A model generated the notes under the pieces. The model worked only from the letters and a program-made list of their open reading frames with translations, was not told the DNA's origin and did no database searches. The position numbers and the translations under genes are program-made. A DNA stretch of 12,073 nt from Solirubrobacteraceae bacterium (GTDB taxonomy: Bacteria; Actinomycetota; Thermoleophilia; Solirubrobacterales; Solirubrobacteraceae), in contig JALOLQ010000029.1 in assembly GCA_025455895.1 (NCBI GenBank), positions 1 to 12,073 of the forward strand, read 5' to 3'. This document shows positions 5,678 through 11,540 of the stretch, one piece after another (positions within the stretch are counted from its first letter, which is position 1; each line of letters starts with the position of its first letter).

Positions 5678-7213
5678 CTACGGCGCGGGCGCCGGCGGGG
5701 TGGGCTCGGCGGGGAGCGTGATCGGGTCCGACGGCGCGGGCTCGGCCGGGGGCGTGACGCCCTCGGGCTCGGCCGGGAGGGTGACGGGCGGCGGGGTGGG
5801 CTCCGTCGTGGTCGGCGGCAGCGTGATCTCGGGCTCGACCGGGGCGGGTGCGGGGAGCGTGACGGCGTCGACCTGCTCCTGCGGGCCGTCGACCGGCGGG
5901 GCGGGCTCGACCGGGGCCGGTGCGGGCGCGGGCTCGGCGGGCACGGTGGCCGGCGGGGCCGGGACGGGCTCGGCGGGCGCGGTGGCCGCGGCGTCCGGCG
6001 CGGGCGTGGGCTCGGCGGCGGGCTTGGCGGCGATCTCGGCGGCCGGCTTCTCCTCGGCCTTCGCGGCGGGCGCGGGCGCCGGGGCGGGAGCCGGACGGGC
6101 AGGAGCCTGGGCGACGATCGTCGCGGGCTCCTTGACCGGGGTCGTCGTCGCGGCGCGGTCGACCTCGACGGCGCCCGCGGTGACGATCGCCGCGGCGGTG
6201 GCGACGGTGGCGGCCTTCGTGGCGATCGCGCTCACGCCGGCGGAGATCGCGCCGCCCGCGGTGCTGCCCGCGGCCGCGCTCACGGCGCCGCCGGTGGCGG
6301 CGGTCGCGGCGGCACCGCCGCCCGCGCTCGCGGTCGTGCCCATCTGGGCCATCGCGAGCTTCTTGAGCAGCAGCAGCGGCCCGATCGGGAGCATCAGCGC
6401 GAGCGCCTTGTTGTTGTCGCGCAGGGTCTTGCGGAACTCCGCGCAGCGGTCGCACTCGCGCAGGTGGCGGCGGACCGGGGGCGAGAGGCGCTTGAGGCCC
6501 TCGGCGACCTCGCCGAGCTCCTCGCGGACCTCCTCGCAGGAGAGCTTGCGGGCCTCGGCGGCCTCGCCGAGCGAGACGCGGGCGCGGACGAGGAGCGACT
6601 TCACCGACGGCACGGTGGTCTCCATCGCCTCGGCGATCTGGTCGTAGGAGAGCGCGTCGATCTCGCGCAGCAGCAGGGCGGTGCGCTGGGTCTCGGGGAG
6701 ACCCTGCACGTCCTCCATCAGCTGGCGGAACTCCTCGCGCTTGTGGACCTTGTCCGCGGTGGTCGTGCCGTGCTCGGCGACGTGGTGGTCGAACGTGTCG
6801 ACGCCGATCGCGCTGTGGCGGCGCAGGTGGTTCAGCGAGCGGTTGCGCGCGATCCGGTAGAGCCACGGCTTGACGTTGATCGGCCGCTCGTCGGCGAGCA
6901 TCGCGTTGTAGGCGGCGGCGAACGTCTCCTGCACCACGTCCTCGGCGTCCTCCTTGGAGCCGAGCATGTGGCGGGTGAAGGAGAGCAGGCGCGCGTCGTA
7001 GCGCGAGACGAGCACCTCGTAGGCGCCCTGGTTGCCGCGACGGGTCAGCCCGACGAGCTTCTCGTCGGACTGCAGGCGCAGGAACGGGCTCGGGCCGCGA
7101 AGGCCCGCGACGCCGACGGTATGGATGGCAGCGCTCTCCACGGGGGATCCACCCGCAACAACACCGGGAGGGGCGGAAGGTTGCGCTGGGGCGCCGGAGC
7201 GCCTGCGGGCCAT
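5678..7213 (-). CDS. ECF sigma factor fused to a zinc-finger (anti-sigma-like) domain, hydrophobic segments and a Pro/Ala-rich tail
   Basis: A 511-residue protein. Sigma region 2 spans about 52-135 (AYEVLVSRYDARLLSFTRHMLGS, EDAEDVVQETF, PWLYRIARNRSLNHLRR). Region 4 spans about 163-222 (LPETQRTALLLREIDALSYDQIAEAM, VPSVKSLLVRAR). Next comes a zf-HC2/ZAS-like module with ligands C226, H250, C254 and C257 (HLRECDRC). A short hydrophobic run follows (about 267-284), then an Ala/Gly/Thr-rich segment (293-350) that could span the membrane, and finally some 150 residues of Pro/Ala/Glu repeats (PAEP, PAPAP). Such sigma factors promote transcription of a stress regulon; the fused finger suggests autoinhibition or membrane tethering. 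The ATG at 7213 is supported by TATCCT 7 nt upstream. Longer frames would run through the tRNA gene. ECF identity is certain; topology is inferred. Confidence 0.95.
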   Translation of the reverse strand: MARRRSGAPAQPSAPPGVVAGGSPVESAAIHTVGVAGLRGPSPFLRLQSDEKLVGLTRRGNQGAYEVLVSRYDARLLSFTRHMLGSKEDAEDVVQETFAAAYNAMLADERPINVKPWLYRIARNRSLNHLRRHSAIGVDTFDHHVAEHGTTTADKVHKREEFRQLMEDVQGLPETQRTALLLREIDALSYDQIAEAMETTVPSVKSLLVRARVSLGEAAEARKLSCEEVREELGEVAEGLKRLSPPVRRHLRECDRCAEFRKTLRDNNKALALMLPIGPLLLLKKLAMAQMGTTASAGGGAAATAATGGAVSAAAGSTAGGAISAGVSAIATKAATVATAAAIVTAGAVEVDRAATTTPVKEPATIVAQAPARPAPAPAPAPAAKAEEKPAAEIAAKPAAEPTPAPDAAATAPAEPVPAPPATVPAEPAPAPAPVEPAPPVDGPQEQVDAVTLPAPAPVEPEITLPPTTTEPTPPPVTLPAEPEGVTPPAEPAPSDPITLPAEPTPPAPAP

Positions 7214-7220
7214 GTGCCGA

Positions 7221-7226
7221 AGGATA
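7221..7226 (-). promoter_or_regulatory. -10 box of the sigma factor gene (TATCCT), leaderless
   Basis: On the minus strand TATCCT is followed by 7 nt and the ATG at 7213. No Shine-Dalgarno sequence is present. It lies only 33 bp from the divergent -10 box of the tRNA gene, so the two promoters are back to back. No standard -35 element is seen. Confidence 0.6.
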
Positions 7227-7259
7227 CGAGGCACATCCCCGGCCATGGACCGGCGTGGG

Positions 7260-7265
7260 TACGAT
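7260..7265 (+). promoter_or_regulatory. -10 box of the tRNA-Leu gene (TACGAT)
   Basis: TACGAT ends 9 nt before the first base of the mature tRNA. The same hexamer occurs before the yggU gene. A recognisable TTGACA-like -35 element was not found at the expected spacing. Confidence 0.55.
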
Positions 7266-7274
7266 CGGCGCCGG

Positions 7275-7358
7275 GCTCGGGTGGCGGAATCGGTAGACGC
7301 GGCCGGCTTAAACCCGGCTGTCCGCAAGGACGTGGGGGTTCGAGACCCTCCCCGAGCA
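7275..7358 (+). tRNA. tRNA-Leu, anticodon UAA
   Basis: An 84-nt class II tRNA. The acceptor stem GCTCGGG (7275-7281) pairs with CCCGAGC (7351-7357), and the discriminator base is A7358. The D arm contains GGCGGAATCGGTAGAC. The anticodon stem GCCGG/CCGGC (7302-7306 with 7314-7318) closes the loop CTTAAAC with anticodon TAA at 7309-7311. The long variable arm GTCC-GCAA-GGAC is typical of Leu. The T stem of five pairs (7334-7338 with 7346-7350, one G-U) closes the loop TTCGAGA. CCA is not encoded. The tRNA reads UUA (and UUG by wobble). UUA is very rare in such high-GC genomes, and I saw no TTA codon in the genes of this window. Confidence 0.97.
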
Positions 7359-7384
7359 CTCGCGGGCGCGCGGCGCCCGGCCGG

Positions 7385-8545
7385 TCAGGACCAGGCGTCC
7401 CAGCGCACGAGGTCGGCGAACGGGTCGCGCGGGCGGCCGCCCTGGTACCAGCCGGGCGCGGTCCACAGCTCGATGTGCAGGTGGCAGCCGAAGGCGCGGC
7501 CGGTGTCGCCGACGTAGCCCAGGCGCTGGCCGGCGAACACCCGCTGGCCCTTGCGCACGAGCGGGGCGTCGCGCAGGTGCATGTAGGCGTACGACTCGCC
7601 GTTCGGCTGATTGACCACGACGTAGTTGCCGGCGCGCCCGTGGGCCCCGGTGAAGTGCACGACGCCCTTGCTCAGCGCGGCGAGCGGGGTCCCGCAGCGG
7701 GCGAAGACGTCGTGACCCTGATGGTCGCGGGCGCCGCCGAAGCGCTGGGTCTCGGTGCGGCCGATGGTGTGGCGCCCGCGGATCGGGAACAGGGCCTCGA
7801 GCAGATCGAACTGCGGCGAGGCGTCGCCGACGGCGGAGGCCGCGGCCTCGCCGCCCCGGTTCAGGCGCAGCACGTAGGTGCCGGTGCGCGCGGGCTCGTC
7901 GCCGACGTAGCCGTCCCAGCGGACCTCGCCGGTCGCGTCGCCCTCGCGTTCGAGCGGCCAGCGGCGCACGACGCGGCCGTCGGAGACGCGCACGGCCTCC
8001 ACCGCGGCGCCGGTCGCCGGTGCGTCCTCGAGGCGGTAGCGGAACACCGCCGGCCGGCGCCCGCCGGCCACGAGCTTCGTGAGCCGCCGCGCGTCGTCGA
8101 TCCCGGGGATGTCGTCGACGACGCTGAGGTCCTGCTCGGTCTCGGTGGCCGTGCCGAGCGCGGTGACGATCTTCAGCGGACCGCTGCGGGCGCGGCGCGG
8201 GACGATCGTCAGCAGCTCGCCGGCCTGCGCCGCGCGCGGCCCGAGCGGGACGCGCACGTCGTCGCCGTCGTCGGCGCCGCCGAGGTAGATCACGGCGCGG
8301 GCGGCGGAGAGGTCGTCGCCGCGCAGGGTGAGGACCTGGCCGCGGGCGCAGGTCCACGAGCGCTGGTTGGCGCACAGGGCGGTGCTCACCACCGGCTTGC
8401 CGGGGACGACGAGACCGCCGGTGGCCTCGGGCGCGGGGCCGTCCTGGGCCGGCGCCGCGGGCGCGGCGACGGCCACCGCCGCGGCGGCGAGCGCGAGCAG
8501 CGCGGCGAGGCGGCGGGCACGGGTAGGGGTATGCGCAGGCGACAT
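7385..8545 (-). CDS. Secreted M23-family (LytM-type) peptidase
   Basis: A 386-residue exported protein. The signal peptide (MSPAHTPTRARR, then an Ala/Leu/Val core, cleavage near APAQD, residue 34) is followed by a long beta-rich region. That region includes one possible disulphide pair (C58, C66) and an Ig/FlgD-like stretch with VRWDGYVGDEPARTGTYVLRL (208-228). The C-terminal M23 domain has zinc ligands H275 and D279 (HxxxD), the YAYMHL segment (319-324) and HLHIE (H355, H357). It probably cleaves peptidoglycan peptide bridges outside the cell, or acts as a carbohydrate-active regulator. All expected M23 catalytic residues are present. The ATG at 8545 is chosen because it begins a clean signal peptide directly after a ydaO riboswitch. 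The longer frame would start inside the riboswitch. Regulation by c-di-AMP is strongly suggested. Confidence 0.95.
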   Translation of the reverse strand: MSPAHTPTRARRLAALLALAAAAVAVAAPAAPAQDGPAPEATGGLVVPGKPVVSTALCANQRSWTCARGQVLTLRGDDLSAARAVIYLGGADDGDDVRVPLGPRAAQAGELLTIVPRRARSGPLKIVTALGTATETEQDLSVVDDIPGIDDARRLTKLVAGGRRPAVFRYRLEDAPATGAAVEAVRVSDGRVVRRWPLEREGDATGEVRWDGYVGDEPARTGTYVLRLNRGGEAAASAVGDASPQFDLLEALFPIRGRHTIGRTETQRFGGARDHQGHDVFARCGTPLAALSKGVVHFTGAHGRAGNYVVVNQPNGESYAYMHLRDAPLVRKGQRVFAGQRLGYVGDTGRAFGCHLHIELWTAPGWYQGGRPRDPFADLVRWDAWS

Positions 8546-8551
8546 TCGCGG

Positions 8552-8690
8552 GACCGGCTCTCGGGTGCCTACGGGGTGAGCTGACGGGCTCGCGCATGAG
8601 AGCTGCGCGGCGGCTCGAGGTGAGCCGCTTCGCCCCAACAAGTGGTTCCCCCGCTCCCGGGCGGACGGGCCGTCCGGGACTCGGCTGGTC
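8552..8690 (-). ncRNA. ydaO-yuaA class cyclic di-AMP riboswitch
   Basis: The leader of the M23 peptidase gene contains the hallmark conserved blocks of the ydaO aptamer, read on the minus strand. GGGAGCGGGGGAACCACT lies at 8641-8658, GTTGGGGCGAAG follows at once, and GTCAGCTCACCCCGTAGGC at 8567-8585 is followed by ACCCGAGAG. The P1 helix can form between GACC (8687-8690) and GGTC (8552-8555), with flanking GC pairs. In Actinobacteria this class commonly precedes cell-wall hydrolase genes and usually switches expression off when c-di-AMP binds. The aptamer ends 6 nt before the ATG, leaving no room for a separate terminator, so control at translation is likely. The assignment rests on remembered consensus, not a covariance search. 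Confidence 0.88.
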
Positions 8691-8708
8691 GTTGGTGCTG
8701 CAGGAGGA

Positions 8709-8714
8709 ACCCTA
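8709..8714 (-). promoter_or_regulatory. -10 box of the riboswitch/M23 peptidase transcript (TAGGGT)
   Basis: TAGGGT on the minus strand would start transcription near 8702, about 12 nt before the first P1 strand of the riboswitch. The leader would then be about 156 nt. This differs from the leaderless genes, where the same box is 7-8 nt from the start codon. Confidence 0.5.
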
Positions 8715-8739
8715 GCGGGCCGGGGGACGGAACGCGGGG

Positions 8740-8745
8740 TACGAT
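8740..8745 (+). promoter_or_regulatory. -10 box of the yggU gene (TACGAT), leaderless
   Basis: TACGAT is followed by 7 nt and the ATG at 8753. No Shine-Dalgarno sequence is present. It lies 25 bp from the divergent TAGGGT box of the riboswitch transcript. Confidence 0.6.
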
Positions 8746-8752
8746 CGCCCGG

Positions 8753-9025
8753 ATGGCGCCCTCGGCCGACCTGCGCGTCCGCCTGACCCCGCGCGCCGCG
8801 CGCGAGAAGGTCGAGCTGCGGGGCGACGGCTCGCTGGCCGTCCGCGTGACCGCGCCGCCGGTGGACGGGCGCGCCAACGCCGCGCTCGAGCAGGCGCTGG
8901 CCAAGGCGCTCGGGGTCCCGCGCTCGCGGGTCGCCGTGGTCAAGGGCGCGCGCTCGCGCGAGAAGACCGTCCGCGTCGACGGCCTCGACGCGGACGGCCT
9001 GCGCGAGCGCCTACGCCGCCTGTGA
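8753..9025 (+). CDS. yggU: YggU/DUF167 (UPF0235) family protein
   Basis: A 90-residue small cytoplasmic protein. Family hallmarks are the opening LRVRLTPRAAREKVEL (7-22), the central VRVTAPPVDGRANAALEQALAKALGVPRSRVAVVKGARSREKTVRV (about 30-75) and the short acidic end. The PPVDGxAN motif and the RSREK segment are the best-known conserved parts. The biochemical function of the family is unknown; structures show a small alpha-beta fold and suggest nucleic-acid binding. The upstream open frame is longer, but the TACGAT box and family length (about 90-100) place the start at 8753. Its 3' end overlaps the convergent HxlR gene by 15 bp (9011-9025). Confidence 0.93.
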   Translation: MAPSADLRVRLTPRAAREKVELRGDGSLAVRVTAPPVDGRANAALEQALAKALGVPRSRVAVVKGARSREKTVRVDGLDADGLRERLRRL

Positions 9026-9694
9026 GGCCGGCGCGCCGCCCGCGGCGCACACCGCGTCGAGCACGCCGTGGGCGAGCGCGGCGTCGCCCTCGATCACGAG
9101 CGCGTCCCGGCGCCCGTCCGGGCCGAGGGCGGCGACGAACGCCGACTGCGTCCCGTGCACCGAGGCGCCCGGGTCCGCGACCGGCTGCTCGCCGTAGTCC
9201 AGCGCCCCCGCCGCGGCCCGCAGGCTCATCGCCCGGCGCAGGCCGTCGGGCGTCTCGACGCTCACCGCGACGGTCCCGGCGAGGCCGCCCGGGATCCGGG
9301 CGCCGGCTGCGGCACGCAGGATCGCGCCGATGTCGATCCGCTCGCGCTCGCGCGGCGCGCTCCAGGCCCAGCTGCGCCCCCAGCGCGCGAGCTCGGTGAC
9401 GACGGGCAGCAGCGCCCGGGCCCGCTCGGTGAGCTCGTAGTCCACCCGCGGCGGGACCTCGCGGTAGCGCGTGCGGGTCAGGAGCTCGTCGGCCACCATC
9501 CGGTTCAGCCGCGAGCGCAGCTGCTCGGTGGAGATGCCCGGGAGCGTGCGCTGGAGCTCGACGAACCGGCGCGGGCCGCCGGCGAGGTCGCGGACGATCA
9601 GCAGCGTCCACTTGTCGCCGACCAGGTCGAGGGCGCGGGCATCCGGCGACCACTGGTCGTACGGGTGCCGCTTGGGGGGCGGTGACGGGGGAAT
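9011..9694 (-). CDS. HxlR-family transcriptional regulator with a C-terminal sterol-carrier-like domain
   Basis: From the ATT at 9694 the product has 227 residues. The N-terminal winged helix-turn-helix spans about 10-110 (HPYDQWSPDARALDLVGDKWTLLIVRDLAGGPRRFVELQRTLPGIS, then LRSRLNRMVADELLTRTRY and YELTERARALLP). A second domain (about 120-220) resembles the SCP2-like ligand module found on many actinobacterial HxlR proteins. The Cys that senses redox in YodB/HypR-type members is Ser here (S16), so redox sensing at this site is unlikely. AAGGAGG lies exactly 8 nt before ATT and no ATG, GTG or TTG in frame lies close to it. The alternative is a GTG at 9766, which adds 24 low-complexity residues and would sit 7 nt after TGGTAT. 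It is divergent from the ThDP enzyme and probably controls it. The gene is certain; the start is open. Confidence 0.9.
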   Translation of the reverse strand: MPPSPPPKRHPYDQWSPDARALDLVGDKWTLLIVRDLAGGPRRFVELQRTLPGISTEQLRSRLNRMVADELLTRTRYREVPPRVDYELTERARALLPVVTELARWGRSWAWSAPRERERIDIGAILRAAAGARIPGGLAGTVAVSVETPDGLRRAMSLRAAAGALDYGEQPVADPGASVHGTQSAFVAALGPDGRRDALVIEGDAALAHGVLDAVCAAGGAPASQAA

Positions 9695-9702
9695 GGCGGT
9701 TC

Positions 9703-9709
9703 CCTCCTT
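9703..9709 (-). promoter_or_regulatory. Strong Shine-Dalgarno sequence AAGGAGG before an ATT codon
   Basis: The minus strand reads AAGGAGG, then 8 nt, then ATT at 9694. This is the ideal distance for initiation, yet no standard start codon lies nearby in any frame. It is the main reason for proposing ATT as the start of the HxlR gene. Confidence 0.6.
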
Positions 9710-9773
9710 CTTCGTATCCGGTCGAGGGGCGGGGGCCGCCGGCCATGCCTGCGACGCCCCGGGCACAGATGGA

Positions 9774-9802
9774 ATACCACCGCAAGGTTGACAGGCTGTC
9801 AA
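9774..9802 (-). promoter_or_regulatory. Promoter of the HxlR gene with consensus -35 inside a palindromic operator
   Basis: On the minus strand a perfect TTGACA (9802-9797) is followed by 17 nt and TGGTAT (9779-9774). TTGACA is also one arm of the exact palindrome TTGACA-ggc-TGTCAA (9788-9802, plus-strand reading). A regulator bound there would block this promoter. It lies about 54 bp from the ThDP-enzyme start, so it could affect both genes. HxlR proteins bind as dimers to short palindromes near their own genes, so autoregulation is a natural inference. Confidence 0.65.
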
Positions 9803-9842
9803 CGCGCCCGTCCGCCCGCCCGCCCACCCGGGCGTCCCTCGA

Positions 9843-9848
9843 TAGGGT
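9843..9848 (+). promoter_or_regulatory. -10 box of the ThDP-enzyme gene (TAGGGT), leaderless
   Basis: TAGGGT is followed by 7 nt and the ATG at 9856, with no Shine-Dalgarno sequence. Both distance and sequence match the other leaderless genes. The palindrome at 9788-9802 lies about 40 bp upstream. Confidence 0.6.
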
Positions 9849-9855
9849 CCCGCGC

Positions 9856-11403
9856 ATGAGCACGGAGACCGAACCGACCACCCAGCTCCACGGCGGCCGC
9901 CTCGTCGCGCGGCGCCTGAAGGAGCACGGCGTCTCGAAGCTCTTCACCCTCTCGGGCGGCCATCTGTTCTCGATCTACGACGGCTGCCGCGAGGAGGGGA
10001 TCGACCTCGTCGACACCCGCCACGAGCAGTCCGCGGCGTTCGCGGCCGAGGGCTGGGCGAAGGTCACGCGCGAGCCCGGCGTCGCCGGGCTGACCGCCGG
10101 CCCGGGCGTGACGAACGGGATGAGCGCGCTCGGCTCGGCGCAGGCGAACAACTCCCCGCTCGTCGTGCTCGGCGGCCGGGCGCCCGCGATGCGCTGGGGC
10201 ATGGGCTCGCTCCAGGAGATCGACCACGTCCCGTTCGTGCGCCCGCTGACGAAGTCGGCCGTGACGGCCGAGGCGACCGCGGACATCCCCGAGCTCCTCG
10301 ACGATGCGCTCGGCACCGCCCTGCGCGCGCACTCCGGCCCGGCGTTCATCGACTTCCCGCTCGACATCGTGTTCATGGAGTCCGGCGAGCCCGAGCCCGC
10401 GGCGCCGCTGCCGAGCCCGGCCGACGAGCCCGCGGCGAGCGACGGCCTCGAGCGCGCGATCGCGCTGCTGCGCGACGCCGAGCGCCCGGTGATCATGGCC
10501 GGCACGAACCTCTGGTGGGGGCACGGCGAGCAGGCGCTGCTGCGGCTCGTGGAGGAGCGGCAGATCCCGGTGTTCCTCAACGGCCTCGCGCGCGGGTGCG
10601 TGCCGGCCGACCACGAGCTGTTCTTCTCGCGTGCGCGCGGCGCCGGGCTCAAGGGCGCCGACGTGGCGATCGTCGTCGGCGTGCCGATGGACTTCCGGCT
10701 CGGCTTCGGCGGCTCGTTCGGCGACGACACGGAGATCGTGATCGTCGATCGCGCCGAGCCGCTGCGCGACCACCCGCGGGCCGTCGCCGCCGAGCTCTAC
10801 GGCGGGATCGGCGCGACGCTCGACGCGCTGCGCGAGGGCACGGCCGGGACGGCGGACGCGACCGGCGCGTGGGCCCGGCAGCTGCGGGAGATCGAGGACG
10901 AGAAGCGGGGCGCCGAGCAGGCCGACCTGACCGACGACCGCGCGCCGCTGCACCCGATGCGGATCTACCACGAGCTCAACGGCATGCTCGACCGCAACGC
11001 GATCGTCGTCGGCGACGGCGGCGACTTCGTCTCGTTCGCAGGCCGGGTGATCAACTCGTACGAGCCGGGCTGCTGGCTCGACCCGGGGCCGTTCGGCTGC
11101 CTGGGCTCGGGCACCGGCTATGCGCTCGCCGCGAAGCTCGCGCACCCGGACCGCCAGGTCGTGCTGCTGCTCGGCGACGGCGCGTTCGGCTTCAGCGGGA
11201 TGGAGTTCGACACGCTCGTGCGCCACGGCGTGAACGTCGTCGGCGTGATGGGCAACAACGGGATCTGGGCGCTCGAGAAGCACCCGATGGAGTTCCTCTA
11301 CGGCTACTCGGTCGCCGCCGACCTGCAGGCCGGTGCGCCCGCGCTCGTGAACGTGCTGCAGGACCCGGCCGTCGTCTACCCGCGCAAGTCGAACCTGGCC
11401 TGA
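9856..11403 (+). CDS. ThDP-dependent acetolactate-synthase-like enzyme with shortened C-terminal domain
   Basis: A 515-residue thiamine-diphosphate enzyme. The N-terminal PYR domain (about 10-175) carries the catalytic Glu in DTRHEQSA (E57) plus TAGPGVTNG. The middle domain spans about 195-330. The C-terminal PP domain (about 365-515) has the cofactor motif GDGAFGFSGMEFDTLVRHG with the closing NN (GDG 440-442, NN 467-468). Close to acetolactate synthase and oxalyl-CoA decarboxylase types; the substrate is unknown. After NNGIWALEKHPMEFLYGYSVAADLQ the sequence jumps straight to AGAPALVNVLQDP. Family members normally have about 35-40 more residues there (a helix and strand, pattern VKLAEAFG...RV..PEEL..AL). 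The frame stays intact. Function may be altered or lost. The start is supported by TAGGGT at 9843. Divergent from the HxlR gene, which may control it. Confidence 0.9.
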   Translation: MSTETEPTTQLHGGRLVARRLKEHGVSKLFTLSGGHLFSIYDGCREEGIDLVDTRHEQSAAFAAEGWAKVTREPGVAGLTAGPGVTNGMSALGSAQANNSPLVVLGGRAPAMRWGMGSLQEIDHVPFVRPLTKSAVTAEATADIPELLDDALGTALRAHSGPAFIDFPLDIVFMESGEPEPAAPLPSPADEPAASDGLERAIALLRDAERPVIMAGTNLWWGHGEQALLRLVEERQIPVFLNGLARGCVPADHELFFSRARGAGLKGADVAIVVGVPMDFRLGFGGSFGDDTEIVIVDRAEPLRDHPRAVAAELYGGIGATLDALREGTAGTADATGAWARQLREIEDEKRGAEQADLTDDRAPLHPMRIYHELNGMLDRNAIVVGDGGDFVSFAGRVINSYEPGCWLDPGPFGCLGSGTGYALAAKLAHPDRQVVLLLGDGAFGFSGMEFDTLVRHGVNVVGVMGNNGIWALEKHPMEFLYGYSVAADLQAGAPALVNVLQDPAVVYPRKSNLA

Positions 11404-11412
11404 GAAATAGGA

Positions 11413-11432
11413 AAGCCGCCCGAAGGCGGCTT
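11413..11432 (+). terminator. Hairpin terminator after the ThDP-enzyme gene
   Basis: AAGCCGCC-CGAA-GGCGGCTT forms a perfect 8-bp stem with a 4-nt loop, starting 9 nt after the stop codon. The hairpin is preceded by a run of A-rich sequence and followed by TTCCCC at its edge. There is no long T-run. The position and perfect stem still make it a convincing transcription end. Confidence 0.75.
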
Positions 11433-11440
11433 CCCCGAAC

Positions 11441-11540
11441 GGGCTCACGGAACGGGCAGGGGTTCGTCCGTGGGCCCGAGCTTTCTCAAGGCCCAGGGAG
11501 CGGGCCTTGCCGACGAGTATCCCCGACGCACACTCCGGGG
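11441..11540. other. Structured intergenic region with several inverted repeats
   Basis: The 190-bp gap between the ThDP-enzyme and phosphatase genes holds no convincing gene. After the terminator it contains an 11-bp stem with one G-U (11441-11451 with 11467-11477). Next is a perfect 7-bp stem AAGGCCC/GGGCCTT (11488-11494 with 11502-11508), then a 5-bp stem CCCCG/CGGGG (11521-11525 with 11536-11540). Both flanking genes point inward, so these may end the minus-strand phosphatase transcript or form a small RNA. I could not match SRP RNA, tmRNA or 6C RNA signatures. Confidence 0.4.

Noticed and set aside
5700..6150. Repetitive GC-rich tract considered as a tandem repeat or CRISPR-like array
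   Set aside because: The repeats are irregular and in phase with PAEP/PAPAP codons of the sigma factor tail; no regular spacers are present.
7214..7327. Longer N-terminus for the sigma factor
   Set aside because: It would translate across the tRNA-Leu gene. TATCCT 7 nt before the ATG at 7213 gives a better start.
5603..8584. Very long plus-strand open frame opposite the sigma and M23 genes
   Set aside because: Arg/Gly/Val-rich shadow of two well-supported minus-strand genes; it also passes through the tRNA gene.
8546..8641. Longer N-terminus for the M23 peptidase
   Set aside because: It would lie inside the riboswitch aptamer and hide the signal peptide.
9800..9802. TTG start of the HxlR gene at the end of the open frame
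   Set aside because: This TTG is part of the TTGACA -35/palindrome, upstream of the expected transcript start.
9682..9855. N-terminal extension of the ThDP enzyme across the divergent control region
   Set aside because: It would code through the HxlR promoter and Shine-Dalgarno. The family-like sequence begins just after the ATG at 9856, which has a TAGGGT box.
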